Virus record (IMG/VR): IMGVR_UViG_3300036985_001333
Location: 1-26,417 of that record
Origin: a virus
DNA length: 26,417 nucleotides
Direction: 5' to 3' (one strand)
A model generated the notes under the pieces. The model did not search any database, had not been told where the DNA came from, and saw only the letters and a program-made list of their open reading frames with translations. Of this stretch, positions 1 through 7,050 are shown piece after piece (position 1 is the first letter of the stretch; each line of letters starts with the position of its first letter). A program made the translations under genes and the position numbers.

Positions 1-33
1 CTAAATCGCGTCACAACTGTCGGTTCTTCATGA
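1..33 (+). CDS. 3' end of an upstream gene (partial)
   Basis: Frame 1 is open from the window edge and stops at a TGA (31-33), giving only the last residues LNRVTTVGSS. The TGA overlaps the ATG of the next gene as ATGA, the coupling signature used at many gene junctions in this window, so a real upstream gene probably ends here. Nothing can be said about its product. Confidence 0.35.
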   Translation, partial: LNRVTTVGSS

Positions 34-338
34 TCATTGACAACTTTATCTTGATTGCCAATGATTCTTATGAAGTTCGTGGAATTGCATTGGCTTATAG
101 CAATGCAAGATTTTGCATTAGTGAGTCGAAAGCATGTAATATTATTAATGCGTCGGCTCCTCGAATTTGCAACGCAGAGGGTCGAGAGAGGTGGATTTAC
201 CTGTTTAGGTCTATTCGAGATAAGGTTGATCCTAATCTTACTTACTCAAGTCTTAGTCAAGAAGTTTTGGATCGTGTCCAAAATCACGTTGGTTGGCATG
301 CTGTTGGTTCTTCTAACTCTCAAGGAGTTACTGTTTAA
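30..338 (+). CDS. Hypothetical protein, 102 aa
   Basis: I do not recognise this protein. It is 102 residues with no clear membrane segment, signal peptide or catalytic motif. A central stretch is rich in Arg and Trp (ICNAEGRERWIYLFRSIRDK). No Shine-Dalgarno sequence precedes the ATG at 30. The start is supported by the ATGA overlap with a stop in frame 1 at 31-33. The frame is also open to the left edge, so an earlier start cannot be excluded. It ends at a TAA that overlaps the next ATG by one base, so it is probably cotranslated with the downstream peptidase. Confidence 0.65.
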   Translation: MIIDNFILIANDSYEVRGIALAYSNARFCISESKACNIINASAPRICNAEGRERWIYLFRSIRDKVDPNLTYSSLSQEVLDRVQNHVGWHAVGSSNSQGVTV

Positions 339-1252
339 TGTGGGCTCCTACTTACCGTAAATTCCGTGATACTCTCACGTCGATGTGTCGTATTACCTCT
401 CCTCATGGCTGTGAGCCATATGTATGGCCTCATCTTCCTTCCCCACCTTCTGGCGGGGCTCCTGGCACTAGGGATGCTTATGAATATGGCGGAACTGAGA
501 TTGATAAGGATGGCAATTACATTGTCACTATTCCTGGAAAGGGTGTTGATATTCTGTGGACATCACACTGTGATACTGCAGATAGTTACCCGACTATTGT
601 CAATATGAAGTGGAATGGTGACATGCTGAAAACGGATGGTAAGACCATTCTTGGCGCAGACGACAAGGTTGGCTGTGCAATCATGGCAATGATGATCAGG
701 GCTGGCTGCCCTGGCACATATGCATTCTTTGCAGGAGAGGAGGTTGGTTGTGTGGGCTCATCGGCCTATGCAAGTAAGACTCGATTGTTGCAATACGATG
801 CCTGCATCTCGCTCGACCGCAAGGGATACGATTCTGTTATCACACATCAATGTGGTACTCGATGCTGTTCCGATGCTTGGGGTACTGAACTTGCCAAACT
901 GCTGTCAGATGCATCAGATGGGTATATTGATATGAGTGTCGATTCTACTGGTGTGTTTACAGATAGCCGTGAGTTCATCAATCTTGTGCCCGAGTGCACT
1001 AACCTATCGGTTGGTTACTTTATGCAGCACACACCATCTGAGCACACAAATGTAATGTTTGCGTATCAGTTGTGTTGTGCGCTTATTAAGGTTGTGAGCG
1101 GTGATGGTATTCCAGCTCCGCAACGCGATGTTACTATCGATGATGACGACGATACTGAATCATATGGCTCTCTAACCCGATGGTTAGCAAAGCGAAACAG
1201 GTCTATTGACAAGGATATGATGTCCGACGAGGACTGGAGGAATATGCTATGA
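338..1252 (+). CDS. M20/M28-like zinc metallopeptidase
   Basis: Probable cytoplasmic di-zinc amino- or carboxypeptidase (304 aa). Visible in order: a peptidase T-like start (MCRITSPHGCE, about 16-26), a metal-binding H77-C-D79 motif, GADDKVG (106-112) with the bridging Asp, AGEEVGCVGS (132-141) with the catalytic Glu-Glu pair at 134-135, the metal Asp D160 in SLDRKG, FTDSREF (207-213), and NLSVGYFMQHTPSEH with the C-terminal His (H231 or H236). All classical ligands are therefore present. The catalytic core ends near residue 255. It is followed by an acidic run (DDDDD, about 268-272) and a basic tail with no recognised domain. The start overlaps the previous stop and the end overlaps the sigma-like gene by ATGA. 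The peptide substrate is unknown. Family assignment is confident, subfamily (M20 versus M28/M42) is not. Confidence 0.82.
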   Translation: MWAPTYRKFRDTLTSMCRITSPHGCEPYVWPHLPSPPSGGAPGTRDAYEYGGTEIDKDGNYIVTIPGKGVDILWTSHCDTADSYPTIVNMKWNGDMLKTDGKTILGADDKVGCAIMAMMIRAGCPGTYAFFAGEEVGCVGSSAYASKTRLLQYDACISLDRKGYDSVITHQCGTRCCSDAWGTELAKLLSDASDGYIDMSVDSTGVFTDSREFINLVPECTNLSVGYFMQHTPSEHTNVMFAYQLCCALIKVVSGDGIPAPQRDVTIDDDDDTESYGSLTRWLAKRNRSIDKDMMSDEDWRNML

Positions 1253-1713
1253 AACAAATTCATTCATATGTTAGAACCGTTCTTAAAAGTAAAGGCGGTC
1301 GAAGTGACTACAACACAGTTGCTGATGTTGTGTCAGAAGCACTTAATGGTGCTATTGGTAAGAATGTCAGCCACGATGACCCTAAGTTTAGGGGCTTCCT
1401 GTTTATCTGCTGTCTTCGGTCTATTCAGCGCAATGGAAAGGCTCGCAAGTTTGATAGTGTTGCCAAGGCCCGCTCTAAGCAGTCACACGAGCCGTCTGCG
1501 CTTGATAACCTGATTCATGTAGAGGAAATGGATCGTGTACGGGCTGAGATCAGCAGGTTGCCCAAGTTTCTGCGGGATACCATGCTGCTCTTTCTTCAGG
1601 GTAAGGATGCGTATGAGTCTGCTGAGATTAGGGGAGTTAACCCCCAAACTATTCGGAAGGATCGGTGCAGGGCTCTCCACATGTTGCGAGCGGAGTTGAC
1701 CCAATCGACCTAG
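1249..1713 (+). CDS. ECF-type sigma factor-like protein
   Basis: Small protein (154 aa) with the architecture of an ECF-type sigma-70 protein. A region 2-like helix spans about 46-62 (KFRGFLFICCLRSIQRN, compare the family pattern fraWLy.IArN), followed by a variable linker. Region 4 spans about 96-150, with the LP..LRD opening and a helix-turn-helix around 119-145 ending in RKDRCRALHMLRAEL. Sigma region 4 reads the -35 element in known members. Region 2 is short and region 2.1 is weak, so it may instead be a DNA-binding regulator derived from a sigma factor. It overlaps the peptidase gene by ATGA and is the last gene before promoter A, so it may redirect host polymerase early in infection. 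That role is inference. Confidence 0.65.
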   Translation: MKQIHSYVRTVLKSKGGRSDYNTVADVVSEALNGAIGKNVSHDDPKFRGFLFICCLRSIQRNGKARKFDSVAKARSKQSHEPSALDNLIHVEEMDRVRAEISRLPKFLRDTMLLFLQGKDAYESAEIRGVNPQTIRKDRCRALHMLRAELTQST

Positions 1714-1714
1714 A

Positions 1715-1798
1715 TTAGGGATCTGTTAGGGTAGGGTCCTGTTAGGGTGTGATATACTGGACTCTAGTGTGAGGAACGAACACTAACTATAGTCTAAC
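1715..1798 (+). repeat. Short repeats flanking promoter A (TTAGGG/GTTAG upstream, CTAAC downstream)
   Basis: TTAGGG occurs at 1715-1720, 1726-1731 and 1742-1747. The last two lie in an exact 10-base direct repeat CTGTTAGGGT (1723-1732 and 1739-1748). Downstream of the promoter, CTAAC occurs at 1783-1787 and 1794-1798 and is the reverse complement of GTTAG. The promoter therefore sits between two upstream GTTAG and two downstream CTAAC copies. They could be operator half-sites, or pair in a read-through transcript. No function is proven. Confidence 0.5.
1750..1777 (+). promoter_or_regulatory. Phage RNA polymerase promoter A
   Basis: A 28-base stretch here is identical to 6277-6304, and its 19-base core TGGACTCTAGTGTGAGGAA recurs with one change at 15969-15987. 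All copies precede gene blocks in a genome encoding its own T7-type polymerase, which is the expected promoter behaviour. Aligning the core with the SP6 promoter (GACACTATAG) puts the start near the G at 1769. That start is an inference. It would drive the block from 1814 through the RNA polymerase gene. Confidence 0.8.
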
Positions 1799-1813
1799 AA
1801 GAGGATTATCTAT

Positions 1814-2029
1814 ATGGATATTGAGATGAAAGATCTAAACGTAGAAGTGGTTTATACAGACAAGAACGGTCGCGATTTGGCGGAAATGTACAACGTTCGT
1901 GCGTTTACAAACGAGGATGCCAAGAAATTGGTGTGCAATCGATTTCCCAAGGATTGTCCCGAAGCGACAGCGTTCTTTGTTCAGTTTATCTACAACATGG
2001 AAGTTAAAACTCCACTTAATGGAAGTTAA
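1814..2029 (+). CDS. Hypothetical protein, 71 aa
   Basis: First gene after promoter A. I do not recognise it. It is a small soluble-looking protein of 71 residues with mixed charge, no membrane segment and no catalytic motif. It has a good Shine-Dalgarno (AGAGGAT, about 1800-1806) seven to nine bases before the ATG. Its leader carries the two CTAAC copies. Position immediately after an early phage promoter is typical of small host-takeover proteins in T7-like phages, but nothing in the sequence shows a function. Confidence 0.75.
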   Translation: MDIEMKDLNVEVVYTDKNGRDLAEMYNVRAFTNEDAKKLVCNRFPKDCPEATAFFVQFIYNMEVKTPLNGS

Positions 2030-2031
2030 AC

Positions 2032-2148
2032 ATGCATTACAATGAATACATCCTGTGTGCGATTGCGTCAGTTATTTCAGGTGTCATGGGTCTGATTGTT
2101 GGTTACATGGCTGGATTTGATACCGAACCTCGTCGAAGCGACGATTAA
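2032..2148 (+). CDS. Small single-pass membrane protein, 38 aa
   Basis: A 38-codon frame begins two bases after the preceding stop and ends at TAA 2146-2148. The peptide has a short polar N-terminus (MHYNEY), one hydrophobic helix with small residues (about residues 7-28, containing two Met-Gly or Gly-Tyr pairs) and an acidic/basic tail (DTEPRRSDD). That layout fits an inner-membrane miniprotein with its C-terminus probably cytoplasmic. A GGAAG (about 2021-2025) lies seven bases upstream. It fills the space between two other genes exactly, which supports it being real. The function is unknown. Small holin-like or host-modulating peptides are possible. Confidence 0.55.
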   Translation: MHYNEYILCAIASVISGVMGLIVGYMAGFDTEPRRSDD

Positions 2149-2160
2149 CAAGGAATTAAC

Positions 2161-2790
2161 ATGTTTGATTTGATTGACATCTCTCTCCTGTCTAGCGGTC
2201 CCTATTCCATTGGCGATCAGGTATCTGTACCTCTTGTTGCCTATGCATCTCCTGCTGTTCGCATGAATGCAGCTGATATTATTATCAAGTGGGACAACAC
2301 CATCCTTCACTTTGATGGTATCGACAACTCCACTAATACCCTGCCTGCATTGATGTCGTTTCTTCCCGCCCCCAAGGGCTGGTATGGCGATCTCAGTGGA
2401 ATAAATGAGGTCATTCCCCCTGCTGATGGTGATGCTCTCTACTATTGGCTCTCGCCCCTGTGCGGCTGTGCCACCATGGTCGATGGCTTTGATACCATGA
2501 CGGTGTTCAAGTTTACGGTTGTGCAGTCGTTTACTACCACATATGTGAACTTTATCCCAGCATTGACCTATACCTCTTATCCTGAGGAAACTATTGTGTG
2601 GGGTACTAATGTGGGTGGGTGGCCTGTTACTGGCACCACAACCAATGCTACTATTATGGGCAATCAGTTTGATATTGACGGTGACCAGTTTGTAGGGTCG
2701 TCTGATCTTACCATTGTTCTTGCTGACTGGGATAAGTTTGGTACAGTCTATCTGTCTGGTGTTCTTGGGAACTGGGGGCCATGCCAATGA
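2161..2790 (+). CDS. Cohesin-like domain protein with C-terminal dockerin-like segment
   Basis: A 209-residue protein of two parts. Residues about 14-135 look like a cohesin-type beta-sandwich: an opening GDQVSVPLVAY, then an ADIIIKWDNTILHFDGID stretch resembling the Dp..L.f..v pattern of cohesins, then VFKFTVV. Residues 171-182 form a complete EF-hand-type calcium loop of the dockerin I pattern, with Asp at loop positions 1, 3, 5 and 12 (DIDGDQFVGSSD), followed by the helix DLTIVLADW. A second, degenerate half ends in GVLGNWGPC and lacks the Asp loop. There is no signal peptide. The Shine-Dalgarno is AAGGAA (2150-2155). In cellular proteins dockerin binds cohesin, so self- or host-protein binding is possible. 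The similarity to planctomycete secreted proteins is from memory of that style, not a search. Confidence 0.65.
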   Translation: MFDLIDISLLSSGPYSIGDQVSVPLVAYASPAVRMNAADIIIKWDNTILHFDGIDNSTNTLPALMSFLPAPKGWYGDLSGINEVIPPADGDALYYWLSPLCGCATMVDGFDTMTVFKFTVVQSFTTTYVNFIPALTYTSYPEETIVWGTNVGGWPVTGTTTNATIMGNQFDIDGDQFVGSSDLTIVLADWDKFGTVYLSGVLGNWGPCQ

Positions 2791-3005
2791 CAGACGTATT
2801 CTGTATGAAGAAACCCAATTTCAAGGGCGCGGATACCGAACAAGCGATCATCTCTGAGATGATTCGCTGGCTGCATGAGAGGGATTGTGCAGTAGTAGTT
2901 TGGACGAAAGAAGAATTGCGTGGAGTTGACCTATTTGATTTGGAAAGTGGAATGATCGAGTGGGGAAGTGAATCAATTGAAATGAACGTAGAAGAGGAGG
3001 ATTAA
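2787..3005 (+). CDS. Hypothetical acidic protein, 72 aa
   Basis: I do not recognise this gene. The product is small and acidic, ending in a run rich in Glu (NVEEED). It has one amphipathic helix around EQAIISEMIRWLHERD and a short beta-like CAVVVWT segment. The start at 2787 overlaps the previous stop as ATGA. An in-frame ATG at 2781 would add two residues, and both lie after a run of G (2774-2778). Acidic small proteins in this position of T7-like phages are sometimes DNA mimics or host enzyme inhibitors. There is no direct evidence for that here. Confidence 0.65.
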   Translation: MTDVFCMKKPNFKGADTEQAIISEMIRWLHERDCAVVVWTKEELRGVDLFDLESGMIEWGSESIEMNVEEED

Positions 3006-3007
3006 CA

Positions 3008-3283
3008 ATGGACGAATCCTATATGAAGATTCACCCAGATGACTGGCGTCAACTGTTAGGAGATATCGAACAGTTGCGCAAGGAGCGCGACGAACTCCTC
3101 AAACAGCGTTTCGAGGTAGACGAGGTAGAGGAAAATGCACGACGCCGAGTCGAGACAGCGTTTCGCTCAGAGCGCGACGAGGCGAGACGCGAAGTGTGCG
3201 AACTCACACTGCCATGTGAGGGTAGCCAGAAAGGCTATGCAAAAGGTCGGGGCTGGAACTGCTACAAGGAGGAGACACAATGA
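3008..3283 (+). CDS. Hypothetical coiled-coil protein, 91 aa
   Basis: A 91-residue, strongly charged protein. Residues about 12-65 form a long helical, heptad-like stretch of Glu, Arg and Leu (LLGDIEQLRKERDELLKQ and following) that should form a coiled coil. The C-terminus is Gly/Lys-rich with three Cys in the whole protein. The Shine-Dalgarno AGAGGAGG (2993-3000) is near ideal. The gene ends in an ATGA overlap with the next. The function is unknown. Confidence 0.72.
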   Translation: MDESYMKIHPDDWRQLLGDIEQLRKERDELLKQRFEVDEVEENARRRVETAFRSERDEARREVCELTLPCEGSQKGYAKGRGWNCYKEETQ

Positions 3284-3537
3284 AACAAATATCACCAGAC
3301 TACCTTATCGCATACAACAAGCGGGATGAAGCTATGGATAAGTACCGAGTAGCATGTTCTAATCTACCAGAATGCCAAGACTTTAACAATGCCGATAAAA
3401 TGAGAGATGCGCGACTTGCTGTTTATATAGCAGCGCGAGAGGCGTTGCCAGAGTTTGCAGAGGTAATGAGACTTGCAGCTCTCTTAGCAATAGAATATAA
3501 CAAAGGAATTTGGGATAAGGATAAGGAGACACAATGA
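3280..3537 (+). CDS. Hypothetical helical protein, 85 aa
   Basis: An unrecognised 85-residue protein, predicted mostly helical, with alternating Ala/Leu and charged residues (RDARLAVYIAAREALPEFAE) and no membrane segment. It has an AAGGAGG Shine-Dalgarno (3268-3274) and is joined to both neighbours by ATGA overlaps, so it is part of a tightly coupled run of small genes leading to the nuclease and polymerase. Confidence 0.7.
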   Translation: MKQISPDYLIAYNKRDEAMDKYRVACSNLPECQDFNNADKMRDARLAVYIAAREALPEFAEVMRLAALLAIEYNKGIWDKDKETQ

Positions 3538-3908
3538 AACTGCCTCCATGGGATGAACGTCGATTAGCTGTATGGCGCAGCCAGGGCATTAAAGGAATGA
3601 CAAGGGGCTTATTCCATCGACTTTGGATTGCCCAAAAAGGGCTATGTGCTATCTGTCAGGCTGTTCTATACACAGGATCTGCAGGACGGTCGGGCTATAC
3701 CCTAGATCACGACCATGAAACTGGAAAGGCTAGATCACTGCTGTGCCAAGGCTGCAATAAGCACGGAGCCCTTAAAGAAGGGGCTAACATCGACAATTGG
3801 ATCGGAACACAATACCACGATTATGTGCTACGACACAGAAAGAAGGTAACTGATGTGGAAGGATCTATCGGAGACGGAGAAGATCAGCCTGATGGCGGCG
3901 GAGGATGA
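3534..3908 (+). CDS. Recombination endonuclease VII-like (HNH/zinc) nuclease
   Basis: Resembles the T4 gp49 endonuclease VII family, which cuts Holliday junctions and branched DNA. Residues about 28-80 carry the signature: WIAQKGLCAIC with zinc ligands C38 and C41, the DHDH core at 58-61 (His/Asp catalytic centre), GKARSLLCQGCN with zinc ligands C71 and C74, and NKHGALKEG. At 124 residues it is shorter than T4 gp49 (157) and probably lacks the C-terminal dimer domain. The C-terminal tail (GDGEDQPDGGGG) is encoded in DNA that also encodes the RNA polymerase N-terminus in another frame. It likely acts in branch resolution before packaging, alongside RusA. Confidence 0.85.
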   Translation: MKLPPWDERRLAVWRSQGIKGMTRGLFHRLWIAQKGLCAICQAVLYTGSAGRSGYTLDHDHETGKARSLLCQGCNKHGALKEGANIDNWIGTQYHDYVLRHRKKVTDVEGSIGDGEDQPDGGGG

Positions 3909-6279
3909 TCGAGAGTTAAAAGGTATCGATGAAGGTGTTGCTAGATATCATCGATCAGCCGAGAACATGACACTATCCACACCACAGCGTAAGGCTGTAT
4001 TGTTGTTGATAGAGTCTGTTGCTCAGGCTATTAAGAATGATCAGGGTGTAATCACAAAGGGATTAGCCAGCCGAGGTCGCCCCAATACATGGGCTCCCGC
4101 CTATGTAACTATGTGCCCATACAAGTTAGCCTTGATTACACTGCATGTGTGCATTAAATGCGATGAGTCGCAGAAACTTACGGTGCGCGCCAGTGCGCTT
4201 GCAAGCCGAGTCAAACTCGAGCATGAACTTGAAGAAGTAATCCGAATTAATCAAGTGCGGTCTAAGGAAGAAAAAGGCTTTAAAAAGAACTTCTTAGACA
4301 AGATTATTGGAGATGATAAGAAGATCCGCAAGTTATTCAAGAAGATGACTGGTAGGTCGCTACAATGGGATATTACTCAACGACTAGGGCTGGGTACACG
4401 CCTGATCCAAGCCCTAGTATGCAGTAATACTGGGTGGTCTCTAGAGATCGGTTTTAAGGACAGTAAGTCGATCTACTTTATCAAGCAGTCAGATGAACTT
4501 AAAGAGTTACTGAGTGACTGGACATCAACAGCAGAGATTAGAATGCCATCTTTGCATCCTATGTCATGTCCACCCATTCCCTGGGTTCAATCAGGAACTC
4601 AAATCTTAGGTGGGTACAAATTCGGATGCGTTGAATGCATCAAATATGTGGGCGAATCGGCACAGCATAAGCCTAATCTTGACAATCACGACATCTCCTA
4701 TGTTCTGAGTGCAGTTAATGCAATTCAGAATGTCGAGTGGCGGATTGACACCGACACGCTAGCTCTAGCTGAGAGTATTATAAACTGCAACGACTCACGA
4801 TATGATTGCGTTATTCCGTCTGCTAGGCCCAAGCCGTGGTTAGACCCTATTGCAAAGGGATCGACTAAATCAGAGATCAAGGTTTGGAGACAGAAAAAAG
4901 ATACGGCTATTGCTGCATACTATAATTCGATTGGCGTAAGAATTGCCGCGAGTTTTGCCATTGCAGAGGCCCGCAAGTTTAAGACCAGCCCAGTATTCTT
5001 TGTGCACACGATTGACTGGCGAGGTCGTATCTACCCAGCTCCAACTGCATTAAACCCACAGGGTACAGATCTGCAGAAAGCCCTTATCAGGTATAATGAG
5101 CGCATTGCGCTTGGACCTAATGGGCTTCGACAGCTAAAGATTTGGGCGGCTGGCTGCGCTGGTATTGACAAGGTGTCGCTTAATGATCGTGTTAAGTGGT
5201 GGGATGACAATTGGGGTAATGATCCTGATACTGACAACAATATGCGTTGGGTTGAGTACGATGATCCCTTCCTATTCGTACAGGCAGCGCGTGAGATCAG
5301 GAATGCAATAGCAAGTAAAGATCCGCCTACTTTCATGTCTGATCTATCCGTATGCAAAGATGGATCACAGAACGGTTTGCAACACCTTTCTGCTATGGGC
5401 TTAGATGAAATTGGTGGATCGGCTGTTAATCTGCTTAATGGTACAATTCCACTAGACTTGTATGCAAGTGTAGCAGATTTGGTCCTAACATCAGTGATAG
5501 GAGATAGCGAAGCGAGCGTAGCTAGTGGTAAGGTTGTGGATGATTTCGATCAGCCTCTTCCGCCACTTGTTTGGGAAGAAGAGCTACAGCAACGCAAAAA
5601 GAGACGCTCCGTTGTCAAGCGATCCGTACTGGCGTATCCCTACGGAGTAACCAAGTCTGGTATGAGTAATGGTCTGCTAGAGGATGGATTCACGGATGAG
5701 TTGCAGGGGTCTAAGCATAAGAATGCTTGGTATCTGGCAGGCAAGATTGACGAGGCCGTGCGTGATGTAGTTGTGTCAGCGGCCAAGATTATGGATTGGT
5801 TTAGAAGTGTAGCCAACATCCTAGCTGATAGAGAACTTCCAGTAGAATGGATAGCACCATCAGGATTCCCTTGTTGCATGCGCTATCTTGTACAGGAAGA
5901 GAAGCGTATTAGTGTCAACAATGTAAAGTTGTCCATTAGAAGCGACACAAAGAAAATTAGCCCATCCTCCCAGGTACGGGGAGTAGTTGCTAATATTGTG
6001 CATTCATACGATGCAAGCCACCTGGTTGCAACATGCCATCGGATGGTGGAGCAAAAATACACTTCCTTTCACTTCATTCATGATTCGTATGGCTCTCATG
6101 CGGGTCATCTTGATTTTCTAGAATTAGCTCTTAGAGAGGAATTCGTTAAGATTTATAAGAACGATGTGCTTGGTGCCTTTTATGCTAATATAAAAGATAT
6201 TGTAGATATTCCTGAGCCACCAACCAAGGGTGATTTAGACATCGAAAAAGTACTAGAATCGTCGTTCTTCTTCTCCTGA
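3853..6279 (+). CDS. T7-type single-subunit DNA-directed RNA polymerase
   Basis: Transcribes phage genes from the phage-specific promoters A, B and C. All hallmark motifs are present. HTIDWRGRIYP is at 385-395. Motif A has the catalytic Asp D503 in CKDGSQNGLQH. Motif B has K589 and Y597 (RSVVKRSVLAYPYG, equivalent to T7 K631 and Y639). Motif C has D744 in HDSYGSH. At 808 residues it is shorter than T7 gp1 (883), and the C-terminus ends SSFFFS, recalling the aromatic FAFA foot of T7. The start at 3853 has a good AAGG (3844-3847) and overlaps the nuclease gene by 56 bases. An in-frame ATG at 3892 is an alternative. The stop codon TGA is the first triplet of the promoter B repeat. Promoter A lies upstream, so the gene may be autoregulated. 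Confidence 0.97.
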   Translation: MWKDLSETEKISLMAAEDDRELKGIDEGVARYHRSAENMTLSTPQRKAVLLLIESVAQAIKNDQGVITKGLASRGRPNTWAPAYVTMCPYKLALITLHVCIKCDESQKLTVRASALASRVKLEHELEEVIRINQVRSKEEKGFKKNFLDKIIGDDKKIRKLFKKMTGRSLQWDITQRLGLGTRLIQALVCSNTGWSLEIGFKDSKSIYFIKQSDELKELLSDWTSTAEIRMPSLHPMSCPPIPWVQSGTQILGGYKFGCVECIKYVGESAQHKPNLDNHDISYVLSAVNAIQNVEWRIDTDTLALAESIINCNDSRYDCVIPSARPKPWLDPIAKGSTKSEIKVWRQKKDTAIAAYYNSIGVRIAASFAIAEARKFKTSPVFFVHTIDWRGRIYPAPTALNPQGTDLQKALIRYNERIALGPNGLRQLKIWAAGCAGIDKVSLNDRVKWWDDNWGNDPDTDNNMRWVEYDDPFLFVQAAREIRNAIASKDPPTFMSDLSVCKDGSQNGLQHLSAMGLDEIGGSAVNLLNGTIPLDLYASVADLVLTSVIGDSEASVASGKVVDDFDQPLPPLVWEEELQQRKKRRSVVKRSVLAYPYGVTKSGMSNGLLEDGFTDELQGSKHKNAWYLAGKIDEAVRDVVVSAAKIMDWFRSVANILADRELPVEWIAPSGFPCCMRYLVQEEKRISVNNVKLSIRSDTKKISPSSQVRGVVANIVHSYDASHLVATCHRMVEQKYTSFHFIHDSYGSHAGHLDFLELALREEFVKIYKNDVLGAFYANIKDIVDIPEPPTKGDLDIEKVLESSFFFS

Positions 6280-6304
6280 TATACTGGACTCTAGTGTGAG
6301 GAAC
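6277..6304 (+). promoter_or_regulatory. Phage RNA polymerase promoter B
   Basis: An exact 28-base copy of the promoter A element (1750-1777), beginning on the TGA stop of the RNA polymerase gene and ending six bases before the exonuclease ATG. By the SP6-like alignment the start would be near 6296, giving a leader of about 14 bases. The GAGGAAC in the initially transcribed region doubles as the Shine-Dalgarno of the next gene. It should drive the replication block. Confidence 0.82.
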
Positions 6305-6309
6305 CACAT

Positions 6310-7050
6310 ATGCGTATAGCATTAGTAGACTCTGATATCGTTGCCTATAGGGCAGCAATTCTAACCGAGGCTGATGACTCCCCTGCACAGGCGGTGGAGT
6401 TGTCAGACCGTATCCATGACACATGGCTAGATGCGGCAGAGGCAGACATCCTGATACCCTGCATCACCCGTGGCAGTAACTTTAGGAACATCCTATGGCC
6501 TGCCTACAAATCAAATAGGAAAGACAAGGTACGCCCTCGACACTTGTCCCCCGTGTATGAACACATTATGAAACATCCAAATCTCAAGTATCACAGTGGA
6601 TGGGAAGCCGATGATGTTCTTGGCTTTATGCAAACAATGCCACTTGGGATGGATTTGATCATTGTGTCGATTGACAAGGATTTGGATCAGATTCCTGGGT
6701 GGCACTGTAATCCTGACAAGGAGGTCCGATATGAAGTCAGCATCGATGATGCAGATCTTTATAAATGGATGCAAGTCTTGTCGGGAGACTCTACAGATGG
6801 CTATGCTGGAATTGCGGGTATTGGTCAGGGCAAGGCAGGAAAGATTCTAGCTGATGTGTCGTTTGGAGACCGACAATCCGTTGTCGAGAGCGTGTATACT
6901 GGCAAAGAACTAGACACAACCTATTACAGTGCAATGTTAAAGTGCGCTGAAATAGTACAATACAGCAAGGACATCGAATGCGAGTTGTTATTGCAGGATT
7001 CGAGCGTGGATTCCACTCTCGTAACATTCCTGCGGTCGCTGCGGCGGTGA
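6310..7050 (+). CDS. 5'-3' exonuclease (T7 gp6/FEN-like)
   Basis: A flap/5'-3' exonuclease, 246 residues, likely removing RNA primers and degrading host DNA as T7 gp6 does. Metal-binding and fold motifs are intact: D7 and D9 (LVDSD), the helical-arch segment AYKSNRK (65-71), EADD (99-102), SIDKDLDQIPG (120-130) with three acidic ligands, and the H3TH DNA-binding motif SGDSTDGYAGIAGIGQGKA (158-176) with D160 and D163. It is the first gene after promoter B, whose GAGGAA supplies the ribosome site. The 3' end overlaps the next gene by 73 bases, so its last 24 residues are dual coded. In T7 the exonuclease follows the polymerase gene 5; here it directly follows the RNA polymerase. Confidence 0.93.
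   Translation: MRIALVDSDIVAYRAAILTEADDSPAQAVELSDRIHDTWLDAAEADILIPCITRGSNFRNILWPAYKSNRKDKVRPRHLSPVYEHIMKHPNLKYHSGWEADDVLGFMQTMPLGMDLIIVSIDKDLDQIPGWHCNPDKEVRYEVSIDDADLYKWMQVLSGDSTDGYAGIAGIGQGKAGKILADVSFGDRQSVVESVYTGKELDTTYYSAMLKCAEIVQYSKDIECELLLQDSSVDSTLVTFLRSLRR

Noticed and set aside
2077-2787. 236-residue open frame on the minus strand opposite the cohesin/dockerin-like gene
   Set aside because: It has no ribosome site or recognisable domain and mirrors a well-supported + gene. All other genes are on the + strand.
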